This document shows positions 1 through 5,325 of a stretch of 5,325 nucleotides of DNA, in pieces. Source of the stretch: Pseudomonadota bacterium (lineage in GTDB: Bacteria > Pseudomonadota > Alphaproteobacteria > Rhizobiales > Segnochrobactraceae); NCBI GenBank assembly GCA_023442215.1, contig JAEZMP010000680.1:1-5325 (forward strand), read 5' to 3'. The position numbers and the translations under genes are program-made. Position 1 is the first letter of the stretch. Every line of letters begins with the position of its first letter. The notes below the pieces were generated by a model. The model worked only from the letters and a program-made list of their open reading frames with translations, made no database searches and was not told where the DNA came from.

Positions 1-1041
1 ATCGGCGGTGCCGAGTTCCACGTCCGCCCGAAGGTCGTCGTCAATGCCGCCGGCCCCTGGGTCGATGGCGTCGACGGCGTGCTCGGCAGCCGCGAGCGCC
101 TGATGGGAGGCACCAAGGGCTCGCATCTCGTCATCCGCGCTCCCGGGCTTGTCGGCGAGCTCGGCGACACCATGCTCTATTTCGAGACGCCCGATCATCG
201 CATCTGCCTGATCTACCGGCTGTCGGGCGACCTGTTCCTGCTCGGCACCACCGACATCCGCACCGACGATCCGGCAGACCGTGTCTGTTCGGAGGCCGAG
301 ATCGCCTATCTCCTCGACGTGCTGCGCACCGCGCTGCCGGGCTTCCGGCCGAAGCGCGAGGATATCGTGTTCCAATATGCCGGCGTGCGTCCGCTGCCGG
401 TGTCGAGCGCCGGCGCCACCGGCGCCATCAGCCGCGACCACAAGCTTCACGAACGCGAGCCGTCCGCCGGGCGCCCGTTCGCGCTCCTGACGCTGGTCGG
501 CGGCAAGTGGACCACCTATCGCGCCTGCGCCGAGCAGATCGTCGACGTCGTGCTGAGGCGGCTGCATCGCCCCCGCCGCGTCGATACCCGTACCCTCCCG
601 GTCGGCGGCGGACGCGACTTCCCGGCCGACGAGGCCGCCCTCGGCGCGTGGGTGCGGGCGCTCGCCGCCCGCCACGGACTGCCGGAGGCCCGCATCCGCG
701 ACCTCGCCGGCCGCTACGGCAGCGGCGCGGAGGCGGTGGCGACGGCGATCGCGTCGGCGGGTGCCGACCGTCCTATCGTTGGCGCCCCGACCTATTCCGC
801 GGCGGAAATCGCTTGCCTCGCCCGGCAGGAGCGCGTCGAGCGCCTCGGCGACATCGTTCTGCGCCGCACCCTGATGGCGTTCGAGGGGCTCGCGTCCCCC
901 GAGACGCTGGCGGATCTGGCCGAGGTGGTCGGCGACGCGCTGCACTGGAACGCCGAGCGGCGCGAGGCGGAGCTTCAGGGCACGATGACCCTGATGGCGA
1001 CCCGCCACGGCGTCGCGATGGATTGGGCGAGGGCGGCATAG
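1..1041 (+). CDS. glpD: FAD-dependent glycerol-3-phosphate dehydrogenase, 5'-truncated by the window edge
   Basis: The open frame runs from base 1 to a TAG stop, giving 346 residues. Family members have about 500, so roughly the first 150 residues, including the N-terminal FAD-binding GxGxxG, lie upstream of the window. Visible family motifs, numbered from base 1: VVNAAGPWVD (13-22), GTKGSHLV (37-44), GTTDI (82-86), GVRPL (128-132), SRDH (144-147) and GGKWTTYR (167-174). The rest, about 195-346, fits the C-terminal helical domain of GlpD-type enzymes, with RDLAGRYGS and an LRRTLMAF segment. The family oxidises sn-glycerol 3-phosphate to dihydroxyacetone phosphate and passes electrons to the quinone pool at the inner membrane. 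The form of the motifs (DHRICLIYR, SRDHKL) differs from classical E. coli GlpD, so a related polyol-phosphate dehydrogenase such as an EryB-like enzyme cannot be excluded. The GTG at 79 is internal and not the true start. Family membership is firm; the exact substrate is inferred. Confidence 0.85.
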   Translation: MGGAEFHVRPKVVVNAAGPWVDGVDGVLGSRERLMGGTKGSHLVIRAPGLVGELGDTMLYFETPDHRICLIYRLSGDLFLLGTTDIRTDDPADRVCSEAEIAYLLDVLRTALPGFRPKREDIVFQYAGVRPLPVSSAGATGAISRDHKLHEREPSAGRPFALLTLVGGKWTTYRACAEQIVDVVLRRLHRPRRVDTRTLPVGGGRDFPADEAALGAWVRALAARHGLPEARIRDLAGRYGSGAEAVATAIASAGADRPIVGAPTYSAAEIACLARQERVERLGDIVLRRTLMAFEGLASPETLADLAEVVGDALHWNAERREAELQGTMTLMATRHGVAMDWARAA

Positions 1042-1068
1042 CCCGCCCGCCGCCTGTCCCGCCGGCGT

Positions 1069-1102
1069 GTCCGTTCCCGGACGACGGCGGCGCCCGCGGC
1101 GC
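1069..1102 (+). terminator. Two small GC-rich hairpins downstream of the dehydrogenase gene (weak terminator candidate)
   Basis: Two perfect 5-bp stems follow the dehydrogenase stop: GTCCG (1069-1073) with CGGAC (1078-1082) around a 4-base loop, and GCGCC (1090-1094) with GGCGC (1098-1102) around a 3-base loop. Only a short TCTT follows the second stem, with no real T-run, so intrinsic termination is not well supported. Small stems are common by chance at this GC content. The rest of the 149-base gap (1042-1190) shows no convincing promoter. Confidence 0.2.
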
Positions 1103-1190
1103 TCTTGGACTTGCGGTGCGCGCGGCGGACTGGCATTGCGATGAAAACCGCGCACGCCCGGCGGAACGCCCGGGATCGAAGAGGCAAGCG

Positions 1191-1982
1191 ATGAAGAGGC
1201 AGGCCACCATCGGCCGCGACGAGAGCGGCGCCCCGGCCGGCAGAGAGTCGCCGCTGTCCTCGCTGCCGCCGGCCCACATGCCGCTGTGGTCGCAGGTGAA
1301 GTCCGCGCTCATCGCCCGCATCCACGAGGAAGGCCTCGGCGAGCACGCCAAGCTCCCCTCCGAGCACGAGCTCTGCGCTGAGTTCGGCGTGTCGCGCACC
1401 GTCGTGCGCGAGGCCCTGAACCAGCTCGTCAACGAGCGGGTGATCTACAAGCTCCAGGGCAAGGGCGCGTTCGTCGCCAGCCAGCGCGAGGAACAGGACT
1501 TCCTCGGCACCTCGGCCGGCTTCAGCGGCGAACTGCTTGGCAAGCAGAAGGTCATCGCCCGCCAGGTGCTGCGCCAGACCGTCACCGACCCCCACGAGCG
1601 CGCCCGCCATCTCCTCAAGCTCGCCGGCGGCCAGAAGGTGATCTCGCTCGACCGCGTGCTCCATGTCGACGGCATGCCGCGCATCATCGTGCGCACCCTG
1701 ATCCCGGAGGCGTTGGCGCCGGGCCTCGATCAGGTCAACATGCAGAACCGCTCGCTCTACGACACCCTGCGCCGCCAGTACGGCATCGTCGTCAAGCGGG
1801 CCGACCGCTGGCTCGAGGCGCTGATGCCCACCCGCGAGGATGCCGCCCTGCTCGGTGCCCCGGTCGACCAGCCGGTGATCGGCATCGAATCCTGCGCCTA
1901 CACCGCCTCCGGCGATCCCGTGGAATATTATACCGGCGTCTACCGCAGCGACCGCGCGCGCCTGCATTTCCGCGTCGGTTGA
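1191..1982 (+). CDS. GntR-family transcriptional regulator with UTRA effector domain (HutC-like architecture)
   Basis: This 263-residue protein is a probable effector-controlled repressor. Residues about 31-97 form the GntR winged helix, with the family core KLPSEHELCAEFGVSRTVVREAL (recognition helix about 68-76) and the wing YKLQGKGAFV (86-95). Residues about 115-262 match a UTRA ligand-binding domain, ending in the typical VEYYTGVYRSDRARLHF. The usual HutC-type length is 230-260. The ATG at 1191 was chosen because a GAAGAGG Shine-Dalgarno-like stretch (1178-1184) precedes it by 6 bases and because the frame upstream overlaps the dehydrogenase. An in-frame ATG at 1278 would still keep the DNA-binding domain. 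The gene lies directly upstream of, and co-directional with, a polyamine-type ABC operon, so it probably controls that operon and perhaps itself. UTRA domains of this family bind small molecules; the ligand here is unknown. The recognition helix reads VVREAL, as in FadR-type members, rather than the TVRRAL-type seen in most UTRA proteins. Confidence 0.9.
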   Translation: MKRQATIGRDESGAPAGRESPLSSLPPAHMPLWSQVKSALIARIHEEGLGEHAKLPSEHELCAEFGVSRTVVREALNQLVNERVIYKLQGKGAFVASQREEQDFLGTSAGFSGELLGKQKVIARQVLRQTVTDPHERARHLLKLAGGQKVISLDRVLHVDGMPRIIVRTLIPEALAPGLDQVNMQNRSLYDTLRRQYGIVVKRADRWLEALMPTREDAALLGAPVDQPVIGIESCAYTASGDPVEYYTGVYRSDRARLHFRVG

Positions 1983-2000
1983 TCGCCGCCGCTCCCCATC

Positions 2001-2048
2001 GGCGTTTCGTCTGAATCAAACCTGTTTCCCCCGGATTGGCGAAACGCC
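2001..2048 (+). terminator. Long inverted repeat after the gntR gene; possible terminator or regulatory hairpin
   Basis: GGCGTTTCG (2001-2009) is a perfect 9-bp inverted repeat of CGAAACGCC (2040-2048). The stem extends by a T-G wobble (2010/2039) and a C-G pair (2011/2038). After a 2-base bulge, AATC (2014-2017) pairs with GATT (2034-2037). It begins 19 bases after the gntR stop, a typical terminator position. No T-run directly follows the stem, so it may be a U-less terminator, an mRNA 3'-end stabiliser or a protein-binding site. The pairing is read directly from the sequence; the function is inferred. Confidence 0.4.
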
Positions 2049-2051
2049 CGC

Positions 2052-2082
2052 TTGACGGCCGGTTTTTGGGCGTGGTCATAAT
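2052..2082 (+). promoter_or_regulatory. Candidate sigma-70-type promoter of the pot-like operon
   Basis: TTGACG (2052-2057) matches the -35 consensus at 5 of 6 bases. CATAAT (2077-2082) matches the -10 consensus at 5 of 6. The spacer is 19 bases, longer than the usual 16-18. This is the most AT-rich short stretch between the regulator and the ATPase, in otherwise very GC-rich DNA. Transcription would begin near 2089-2092, leaving a leader of about 40 bases before the preferred TTG start at 2130. The long spacer suggests a weak or activator-dependent promoter, if it is real. Confidence 0.4.
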
Positions 2083-2088
2083 TTGACC
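2074..2088. promoter_or_regulatory. Palindromic candidate operator overlapping the -10 box
   Basis: GGTCATAATTTGACC is an imperfect palindrome. Six of its seven base pairs are symmetric, the only mismatch being T/T at 2079/2083. Its half-sites are GGTCA and TGACC. It covers the whole proposed -10 element, so a bound protein would block RNA polymerase. GGTC/GACC half-sites resemble those of several GntR regulators (FadR, and DasR/NagR of the UTRA group), but the half-sites are further apart here than in those known operators. The regulator at 1191-1982 is the obvious candidate ligand. Confidence 0.4.
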
Positions 2089-2112
2089 TGCTGGTGGGAC
2101 GCGCGTGCGTCT

Positions 2113-2123
2113 GGAGGCGGGGG
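2113..2123 (+). promoter_or_regulatory. Ribosome binding region that decides the ATPase start
   Basis: GGAGG (2113-2117) runs into a G-run (2119-2123). The region lies 6-12 bases before an in-frame TTG at 2130. The alternative GTG start at 2094 has no purine-rich stretch before it and falls almost at the predicted transcription start, which favours TTG. Confidence 0.5.
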
Positions 2124-2129
2124 CCGATC

Positions 2130-3182
2130 TTGATCAGGAATGCTGCCGAAGCGCCGCCCGCAGGAAACGCCGAGGGGCCGCTTGTCAGGATCGCCGGGGT
2201 TTCCAAGACCTTCGGCAGCGGCGCGGGCACCGTCACCGCGCTCGGTAACGTCAGCCTCGATATCGGCCGCAACGAGTTCTTCACGCTGCTCGGCCCGTCC
2301 GGTTGCGGCAAGACCACGCTCCTGCGCCTGCTCGCCGGCTTCGAACACCCGACCACCGGCGAAATCCGGCTCGATGGCGTCGACGTCGTCTCGCTCCCGC
2401 CGCACAAGCGGCCGATCAACACCGTGTTCCAGTCCTACGCGCTGTTCCCGCACATGACGGTGGCCGAGAATGTCGGCTTCGGGCTGGCGCGGCTCGGCAG
2501 GCCGGCGGACGAGATCCGCCGCCGCGTCGCCACCGTGCTCGGCCTCGTGCGGATGGATACGTTCGCCAACCGCCGCCCGGCCCAGCTTTCCGGCGGCCAG
2601 CAGCAGCGCGTGGCGCTCGCCCGCGCGCTCGCCCCGGCGCCGCGGCTCCTGCTGCTCGACGAGCCGCTGTCGGCGCTCGATCTCAAGCTCCGCCGCGAGA
2701 TGCAGGGCGAGCTGAAGCGCCTCCAGCGCGAGACCGGGGTAACGTTCGTGCTCGTCACCCACGACCAGGAAGAGGCGCTCGCCATGTCCGACCGCATCGC
2801 GGTGATGCGGTCCGGCGCCGTGCTCCAGGTCGGCGGCCCGGAGGAAATCTACGCCCGGCCGCGCACCCGTTTCGTGGCCGATTTCATCGGCGAGGCCAAT
2901 CTCATCCCGGCCGCGCTCGCCGCGGCGGGCGGCAGCGGCGTCGTCGCGGTCCGGCCGGAGCGCGTGCGGCTTTCGACAGGCGGCCCCGGCCTCGCCGGCA
3001 CCCTGCAGGCCGTCACGTTCCTCGGTTCCGACGTGCTCTACGAGATGGCGCTTGCCGACGGCACGCCCGTCAAGGCGCGGCTGCGCGATCCTGTCGCGGG
3101 GCTCGATGTCGGCGGTCCCGTCACCGTCACGTGGGATGCCCACGCCGCCCGCCCGGTCGAAGACGACGCGGTGGCGTCATGA
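2130..3182 (+). CDS. potA: Polyamine-type ABC importer ATP-binding protein (PotA-like)
   Basis: This 350-residue cytoplasmic ATPase would power the two permeases encoded next. Numbering from TTG 2130: Walker A GPSGCGKTT (55-63), Q-loop VFQSYALFPH (Gln 101), ABC signature LSGGQQQR (153-160), Walker B LLLLDEP (173-179), D-loop SALD (181-184) and switch His 211 in VTHD. All catalytic residues are intact. A C-terminal TOBE-type domain (about 275-340, including VAVRPERVRL) is typical of the spermidine/putrescine and CUT families. FQSYALFPHMTVAENVGFGL is characteristic of the polyamine/iron-type subfamily. TTG was preferred because of the upstream GGAGG; a GTG at 2094 would add 12 poorly conserved residues. 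The stop overlaps the next gene by 4 bases (ATGA), implying translational coupling. Substrate class rests on family resemblance and gene order, not on the ATPase itself. Confidence 0.93.
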   Translation: MIRNAAEAPPAGNAEGPLVRIAGVSKTFGSGAGTVTALGNVSLDIGRNEFFTLLGPSGCGKTTLLRLLAGFEHPTTGEIRLDGVDVVSLPPHKRPINTVFQSYALFPHMTVAENVGFGLARLGRPADEIRRRVATVLGLVRMDTFANRRPAQLSGGQQQRVALARALAPAPRLLLLDEPLSALDLKLRREMQGELKRLQRETGVTFVLVTHDQEEALAMSDRIAVMRSGAVLQVGGPEEIYARPRTRFVADFIGEANLIPAALAAAGGSGVVAVRPERVRLSTGGPGLAGTLQAVTFLGSDVLYEMALADGTPVKARLRDPVAGLDVGGPVTVTWDAHAARPVEDDAVAS

Positions 3183-4057
3183 CCCCGGGCCGCGCCGATC
3201 ATACCCTGAGGATGGTCGCGCCGGCCCTCCTCATCATCCTCGTGTTCATGGTCGCGCCGATGCTGATCGCCGCGGCCTATTCCTTTCTCACCGCGGGCGC
3301 CTACGGCGGCGTGAAGCTGCCGTTCACCGCCGACGCCTATGTGCGCTTCCTGTTCGACCGCGACCTCGACGACAGCCTCTTGTTCGACGACACCTATCTC
3401 ATCATCTTCGGCCGCTCGATCGTGCTTGCGGGGCTGACGACGCTGTTTTCGGTGCTGATCGGCCTGCCGCTCGCCTGGTACATGGTGTGCCGCACCCGCC
3501 CGGCGCGCGATCTTCTGGTGCTCGCCGTCACCATCCCGTTCTGGACCAATCTCCTGATCCGCACCTATTGCTGGGTGCTGATCCTGCGCGACCAAGGCCT
3601 TCTCAACGGCGGTCTCATCCGCCTCGGCCTGATCGAGACGCCGATCACCTTCCTCTATTCCAACGAGGCCATACTGCTCGGTCTCGTCTATTCCTTCCTG
3701 CCGTTCATGGTGCTGCCGATCTATTCGACGCTGGAGAAGCTCGATCCGCGGCTGATCGAGGCGGCGCACGATCTCTATGCCGGCCGCTGGGCGGCGTTCC
3801 GCCATGTGGTGTGGCCGCTGGCGAAGCCGGGCATCGCGGCCGGCACGGCGCTCGTGTTCGTGCCCGCGCTCGGCGCCTTCCTCGCGCCCGATCTGCTCGG
3901 CGGCGGCAAGAAGCTGATGATCGGCAGCCTGATCCAGCTCCAGTTCTCCTCGTCGCGCAACTGGCCGTTTGGGGCCGCCGCCTCGATGATCCTGATGGCG
4001 TTCGTGCTGGCCGCGCTGGTGTGGAGCACCCGCCGCCGCGGCGTGGGAGTGGCGTGA
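3179..4057 (+). CDS. potB: Polyamine-type ABC importer permease 1 (PotB-like)
   Basis: This 292-residue inner-membrane protein has six predicted membrane segments, at about 12-36, 72-100, 111-136, 164-184, 221-241 and 265-283. This is the standard PotB/PotC topology and length. The cytoplasmic EAA loop that docks on the ATPase lies at 194-219 (EAAHDLYAGRWAAFRHVVWP, then LAKPGI). FWTNLLIRTYCW (121-132) is a PotB-type hallmark, and the long periplasmic loop after segment 1 also fits PotB rather than PotC. The ATG start overlaps the ATPase stop by 4 bases, and the stop shares one base with the next ATG, so all three genes are probably translated in a coupled way. The EAA loop has Tyr 200 where the family consensus has glycine. 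Confidence 0.92.
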   Translation: MTPGRADHTLRMVAPALLIILVFMVAPMLIAAAYSFLTAGAYGGVKLPFTADAYVRFLFDRDLDDSLLFDDTYLIIFGRSIVLAGLTTLFSVLIGLPLAWYMVCRTRPARDLLVLAVTIPFWTNLLIRTYCWVLILRDQGLLNGGLIRLGLIETPITFLYSNEAILLGLVYSFLPFMVLPIYSTLEKLDPRLIEAAHDLYAGRWAAFRHVVWPLAKPGIAAGTALVFVPALGAFLAPDLLGGGKKLMIGSLIQLQFSSSRNWPFGAAASMILMAFVLAALVWSTRRRGVGVA

Positions 4058-4875
4058 TGGCCGCGGGTCGGGGAGCGAAAGGGTTCGACTGGCGGGCGAC
4101 ACCCGGCCTCGGCGTATTCGCCGTGCTCGTCATGGTGTTTCTCTACGCGCCGCTGGTGGTGCTGATCGTCTATGCCTTCAACGCCTCCAACCTGGCGATG
4201 ACGTGGGGCGGCTTCTCCCTGCAATGGTTCGCCAAGGCCATCTCCAACGCCGACCTCCGCCGCGCGGCGATGAACAGCGTCATCGTCGCCGTCGCCGCGA
4301 CGGTGGTGTCGACCATGGTCGCGGTGCCGGCGGCGATCGCGCTCGAACGCGGCCGCCGCTTTCTCGGCCGTGGCGGCGCGGAGGCGCTGATCGCGCTGCC
4401 GCTGGTGGCGCCGGAGATCGTGACGGCGATCGCGACGCTGGTGTTCTTCTCCGCCATCGGGCTGCGCCTCGGCATCGCCAACGTCGCCATCGCCCACATC
4501 GTGTTCTGCATTCCGTTCGCGCTGCTGCCGATCCGCGCGCGGCTGCGCGATACCCCGCGCGATATCGAGGATGCCGCCCGCGATCTCTATGCCGACGAAT
4601 GGCAGGTCTTCCGCCGGGTCACGCTGCCGCTCCTGATGCCGGGCATCGTTTCGGGCGCGATGCTCGCCTTCATCGTGTCGCTCGACGATTTTCTGATCAC
4701 GCTCATGGTGGCGGAGGCCGGATCGACGACACTGCCGGTCTATCTCTACGGAATGCTGCGCCTCGGGGTCACGCCGGAGGCCAATGCCGCCGCGACGCTC
4801 CTGCTCGCGGCCTCGGTCGCGGCCGTGGTGGCGGCCTTCCTGGTGATGCGGCGCGGCGCCAGGGTCGAAAAATGA
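4057..4875 (+). CDS. potC: Polyamine-type ABC importer permease 2 (PotC-like)
   Basis: This 272-residue inner-membrane protein has six predicted membrane segments, at about 17-41, 71-96, 110-133, 138-158, 196-218 and 245-264. The EAA loop at 171-197 reads EDAARDLYADEWQVFRRVTL followed by PLLMPGI. Next comes SLDDFLIT (208-215), a strong PotC-type signature, and VYLYGMLRLGVTPE, typical of the C-terminal third of PotC. It would pair with the PotB-like protein to form the translocation pore. The start is the ATG of a TGATG junction with the upstream gene, so translation is probably coupled. As in the partner permease, tyrosine (177) replaces the consensus EAA-loop glycine, and aspartate (180) stands where PotB has Gly 202. 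Confidence 0.92.
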   Translation: MAAGRGAKGFDWRATPGLGVFAVLVMVFLYAPLVVLIVYAFNASNLAMTWGGFSLQWFAKAISNADLRRAAMNSVIVAVAATVVSTMVAVPAAIALERGRRFLGRGGAEALIALPLVAPEIVTAIATLVFFSAIGLRLGIANVAIAHIVFCIPFALLPIRARLRDTPRDIEDAARDLYADEWQVFRRVTLPLLMPGIVSGAMLAFIVSLDDFLITLMVAEAGSTTLPVYLYGMLRLGVTPEANAAATLLLAASVAAVVAAFLVMRRGARVEK

Positions 4876-4904
4876 GCGCCTGAACCGACTGCAACGACAA
4901 AGCC

Positions 4905-4909
4905 AGAGG
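4905..4909 (+). promoter_or_regulatory. Ribosome binding site of the binding-protein gene
   Basis: AGAGG lies 10 bases before the ATG at 4920, in the 44-base gap after the PotC-like gene. The gap has no clear promoter or terminator, so the binding protein is probably read from the operon transcript using its own ribosome entry site. Confidence 0.5.
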
Positions 4910-4919
4910 TTGAACGACG

Positions 4920-5325
4920 ATGAAGCGCCTAGCCGCAGCTCTCCTGCTCTCCGCCCTGTGGGCGGCAACCCCGGCCAAGGCCGAGGGCGACCTGTTCATC
5001 TACAACTGGACCGACTACACCGCGCCCGAACTGGTCGCCAAGTTCGAGAAGGACACCGGCATCAAGGTCACGGTGGATACCTACGATTCCAACGAGACCC
5101 TGCTCGCCAAGCTGAAATCCGGTTCGGCCGGCTACGACATCGTCATCGTGTCGTCCGACTTCGTCGAGATCTTCGCCAAGGAAGGGCTGATCGCCAAGAT
5201 CGACGCCCCGAAGATCGACGGCTACGCCAATCTCGATCCGCGCTGGATCAAGCCGGTGTGGGATCGCGAGAACGCCTACACCATTCCCTGGAACTGGGGC
5301 ACCACCTCCTATTCCGTCAACACCG
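4920..5325 (+). CDS. potD: Periplasmic polyamine-type substrate-binding protein (PotD/PotF-like), 3'-truncated
   Basis: Only the first 135 of an expected 340-370 residues are present. Residues 1-21 form a classical Sec signal peptide: a basic KR, a hydrophobic core LAAALLLSALWAA, and an AKA cleavage site before Glu 22. The mature start LFIYNWTDYTAPELVAKFEK, then TGIKV (47-51) and YDSNETLLAKLKSG (55-68), is typical of the PotD/PotF fold (SBP type 2). GYDIV (71-75), IAKID (91-95), NLDP (104-107) and WGTTSYSVN (126-134) continue the match. Trp 30 and Tyr 33 align with the PotD pocket residues Trp34 and Tyr37. The segment that reads VVPSTYYV in E. coli PotD reads VIVSSDFV here, placing Asp 80 where PotD has Tyr85. 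It would deliver a cationic substrate to the two permeases. Polyamine specificity is likely by family but unproven, because the second lobe is missing. Confidence 0.9.
   Translation, partial: MKRLAAALLLSALWAATPAKAEGDLFIYNWTDYTAPELVAKFEKDTGIKVTVDTYDSNETLLAKLKSGSAGYDIVIVSSDFVEIFAKEGLIAKIDAPKIDGYANLDPRWIKPVWDRENAYTIPWNWGTTSYSVNT

Noticed and set aside
1105..1139. TTGGAC and TTGCGG as -35 boxes for the regulator gene
   Set aside because: No acceptable -10 sequence lies 16-18 bases downstream of either; the best match has two of six bases.
507..1190. Long upstream extension of the regulator's reading frame
   Set aside because: This stretch overlaps the dehydrogenase in another frame and encodes an arginine/proline-rich, low-complexity sequence typical of a GC-rich shadow frame. 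The ATG at 1191 has a Shine-Dalgarno and precedes the conserved domain.
2140..2457. ATG-started open frame of 105 codons overlapping the ATPase gene
   Set aside because: It is out of frame with the ATPase, is Ser/Arg/Pro-rich, and contains no known motif, while the ATPase frame carries all ABC motifs.
2303..3178. Extension of the PotB-like frame upstream of 3179
   Set aside because: This part overlaps the ATPase and encodes an Arg/Pro/Gly-rich shadow. The ATG in the ATGA overlap begins a normal-length PotB protein with its first membrane segment.
4872..4883. ATG at the end of the PotC-like gene that could begin a small gene
   Set aside because: It encodes only Met-Ser-Ala before a stop.
773..4999. 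Several long open frames on the - strand, some over 300 codons
   Set aside because: They lie opposite well-supported genes, are rich in Arg, Ala, His and Glu, and show no recognisable domain. They are a by-product of high GC content.
1..5325. CRISPR array, tRNA, rRNA, insertion sequence or phage attachment site
   Set aside because: No repeated spacer pattern, cloverleaf-like sequence, transposase motif or terminal repeats were seen anywhere in the window.
3179..5325. 2-aminoethylphosphonate transporter (PhnSTUV), suggested by a GntR regulator beside a related ABC operon
   Set aside because: The binding protein's YNWTDY start and SNETLLAKLKSG segment match PotD/PotF rather than the phosphonate-type binding proteins.

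Overview
The window is high-GC DNA (roughly two thirds G+C by eye) in which every supportable gene lies on the + strand. GC content, codon use and gene types suggest a GC-rich alphaproteobacterium, most likely of the Rhizobiales/Hyphomicrobiales type. That placement is an inference; no rRNA or other taxonomic marker is present.

Layout. Bases 1-1041 hold the C-terminal two thirds of an FAD-dependent glycerol-3-phosphate dehydrogenase (GlpD family), whose 5' end lies outside the window. A 149-base gap with two small GC-rich hairpins leads to a GntR-type repressor with a winged-helix domain and a UTRA effector domain (1191-1982). The next gap of about 150 bases is the most information-rich non-coding stretch. 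It holds a long inverted repeat (2001-2048), a plausible sigma-70-type promoter (2052-2082), and a GGTC/GACC palindrome (2074-2088) sitting on the proposed -10 box. After it comes a tightly packed operon for a complete polyamine-type (spermidine/putrescine family) ABC importer: ATPase (potA-like, ends 3182), permease 1 (potB-like, 3179-4057), permease 2 (potC-like, 4057-4875) and the start of the periplasmic binding protein (potD-like, from 4920, cut by the window end).

How the parts fit. The binding protein would capture a cationic substrate in the periplasm, the two permeases would form the channel, and the ATPase would power uptake. The GntR/UTRA protein directly upstream is the natural candidate regulator, acting at the palindrome over the promoter. 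Whether the dehydrogenase belongs to the same pathway is open. It lies on the same strand, but hairpins and a gap separate it from the regulator.

No clearly undescribed system is visible. The points most worth a second look are the candidate operator/promoter, the long inverted repeat, unusual pocket residues in the binding protein, a tyrosine in place of the usual EAA-loop glycine in both permeases, and the pairing of a FadR-like recognition helix with a UTRA domain.
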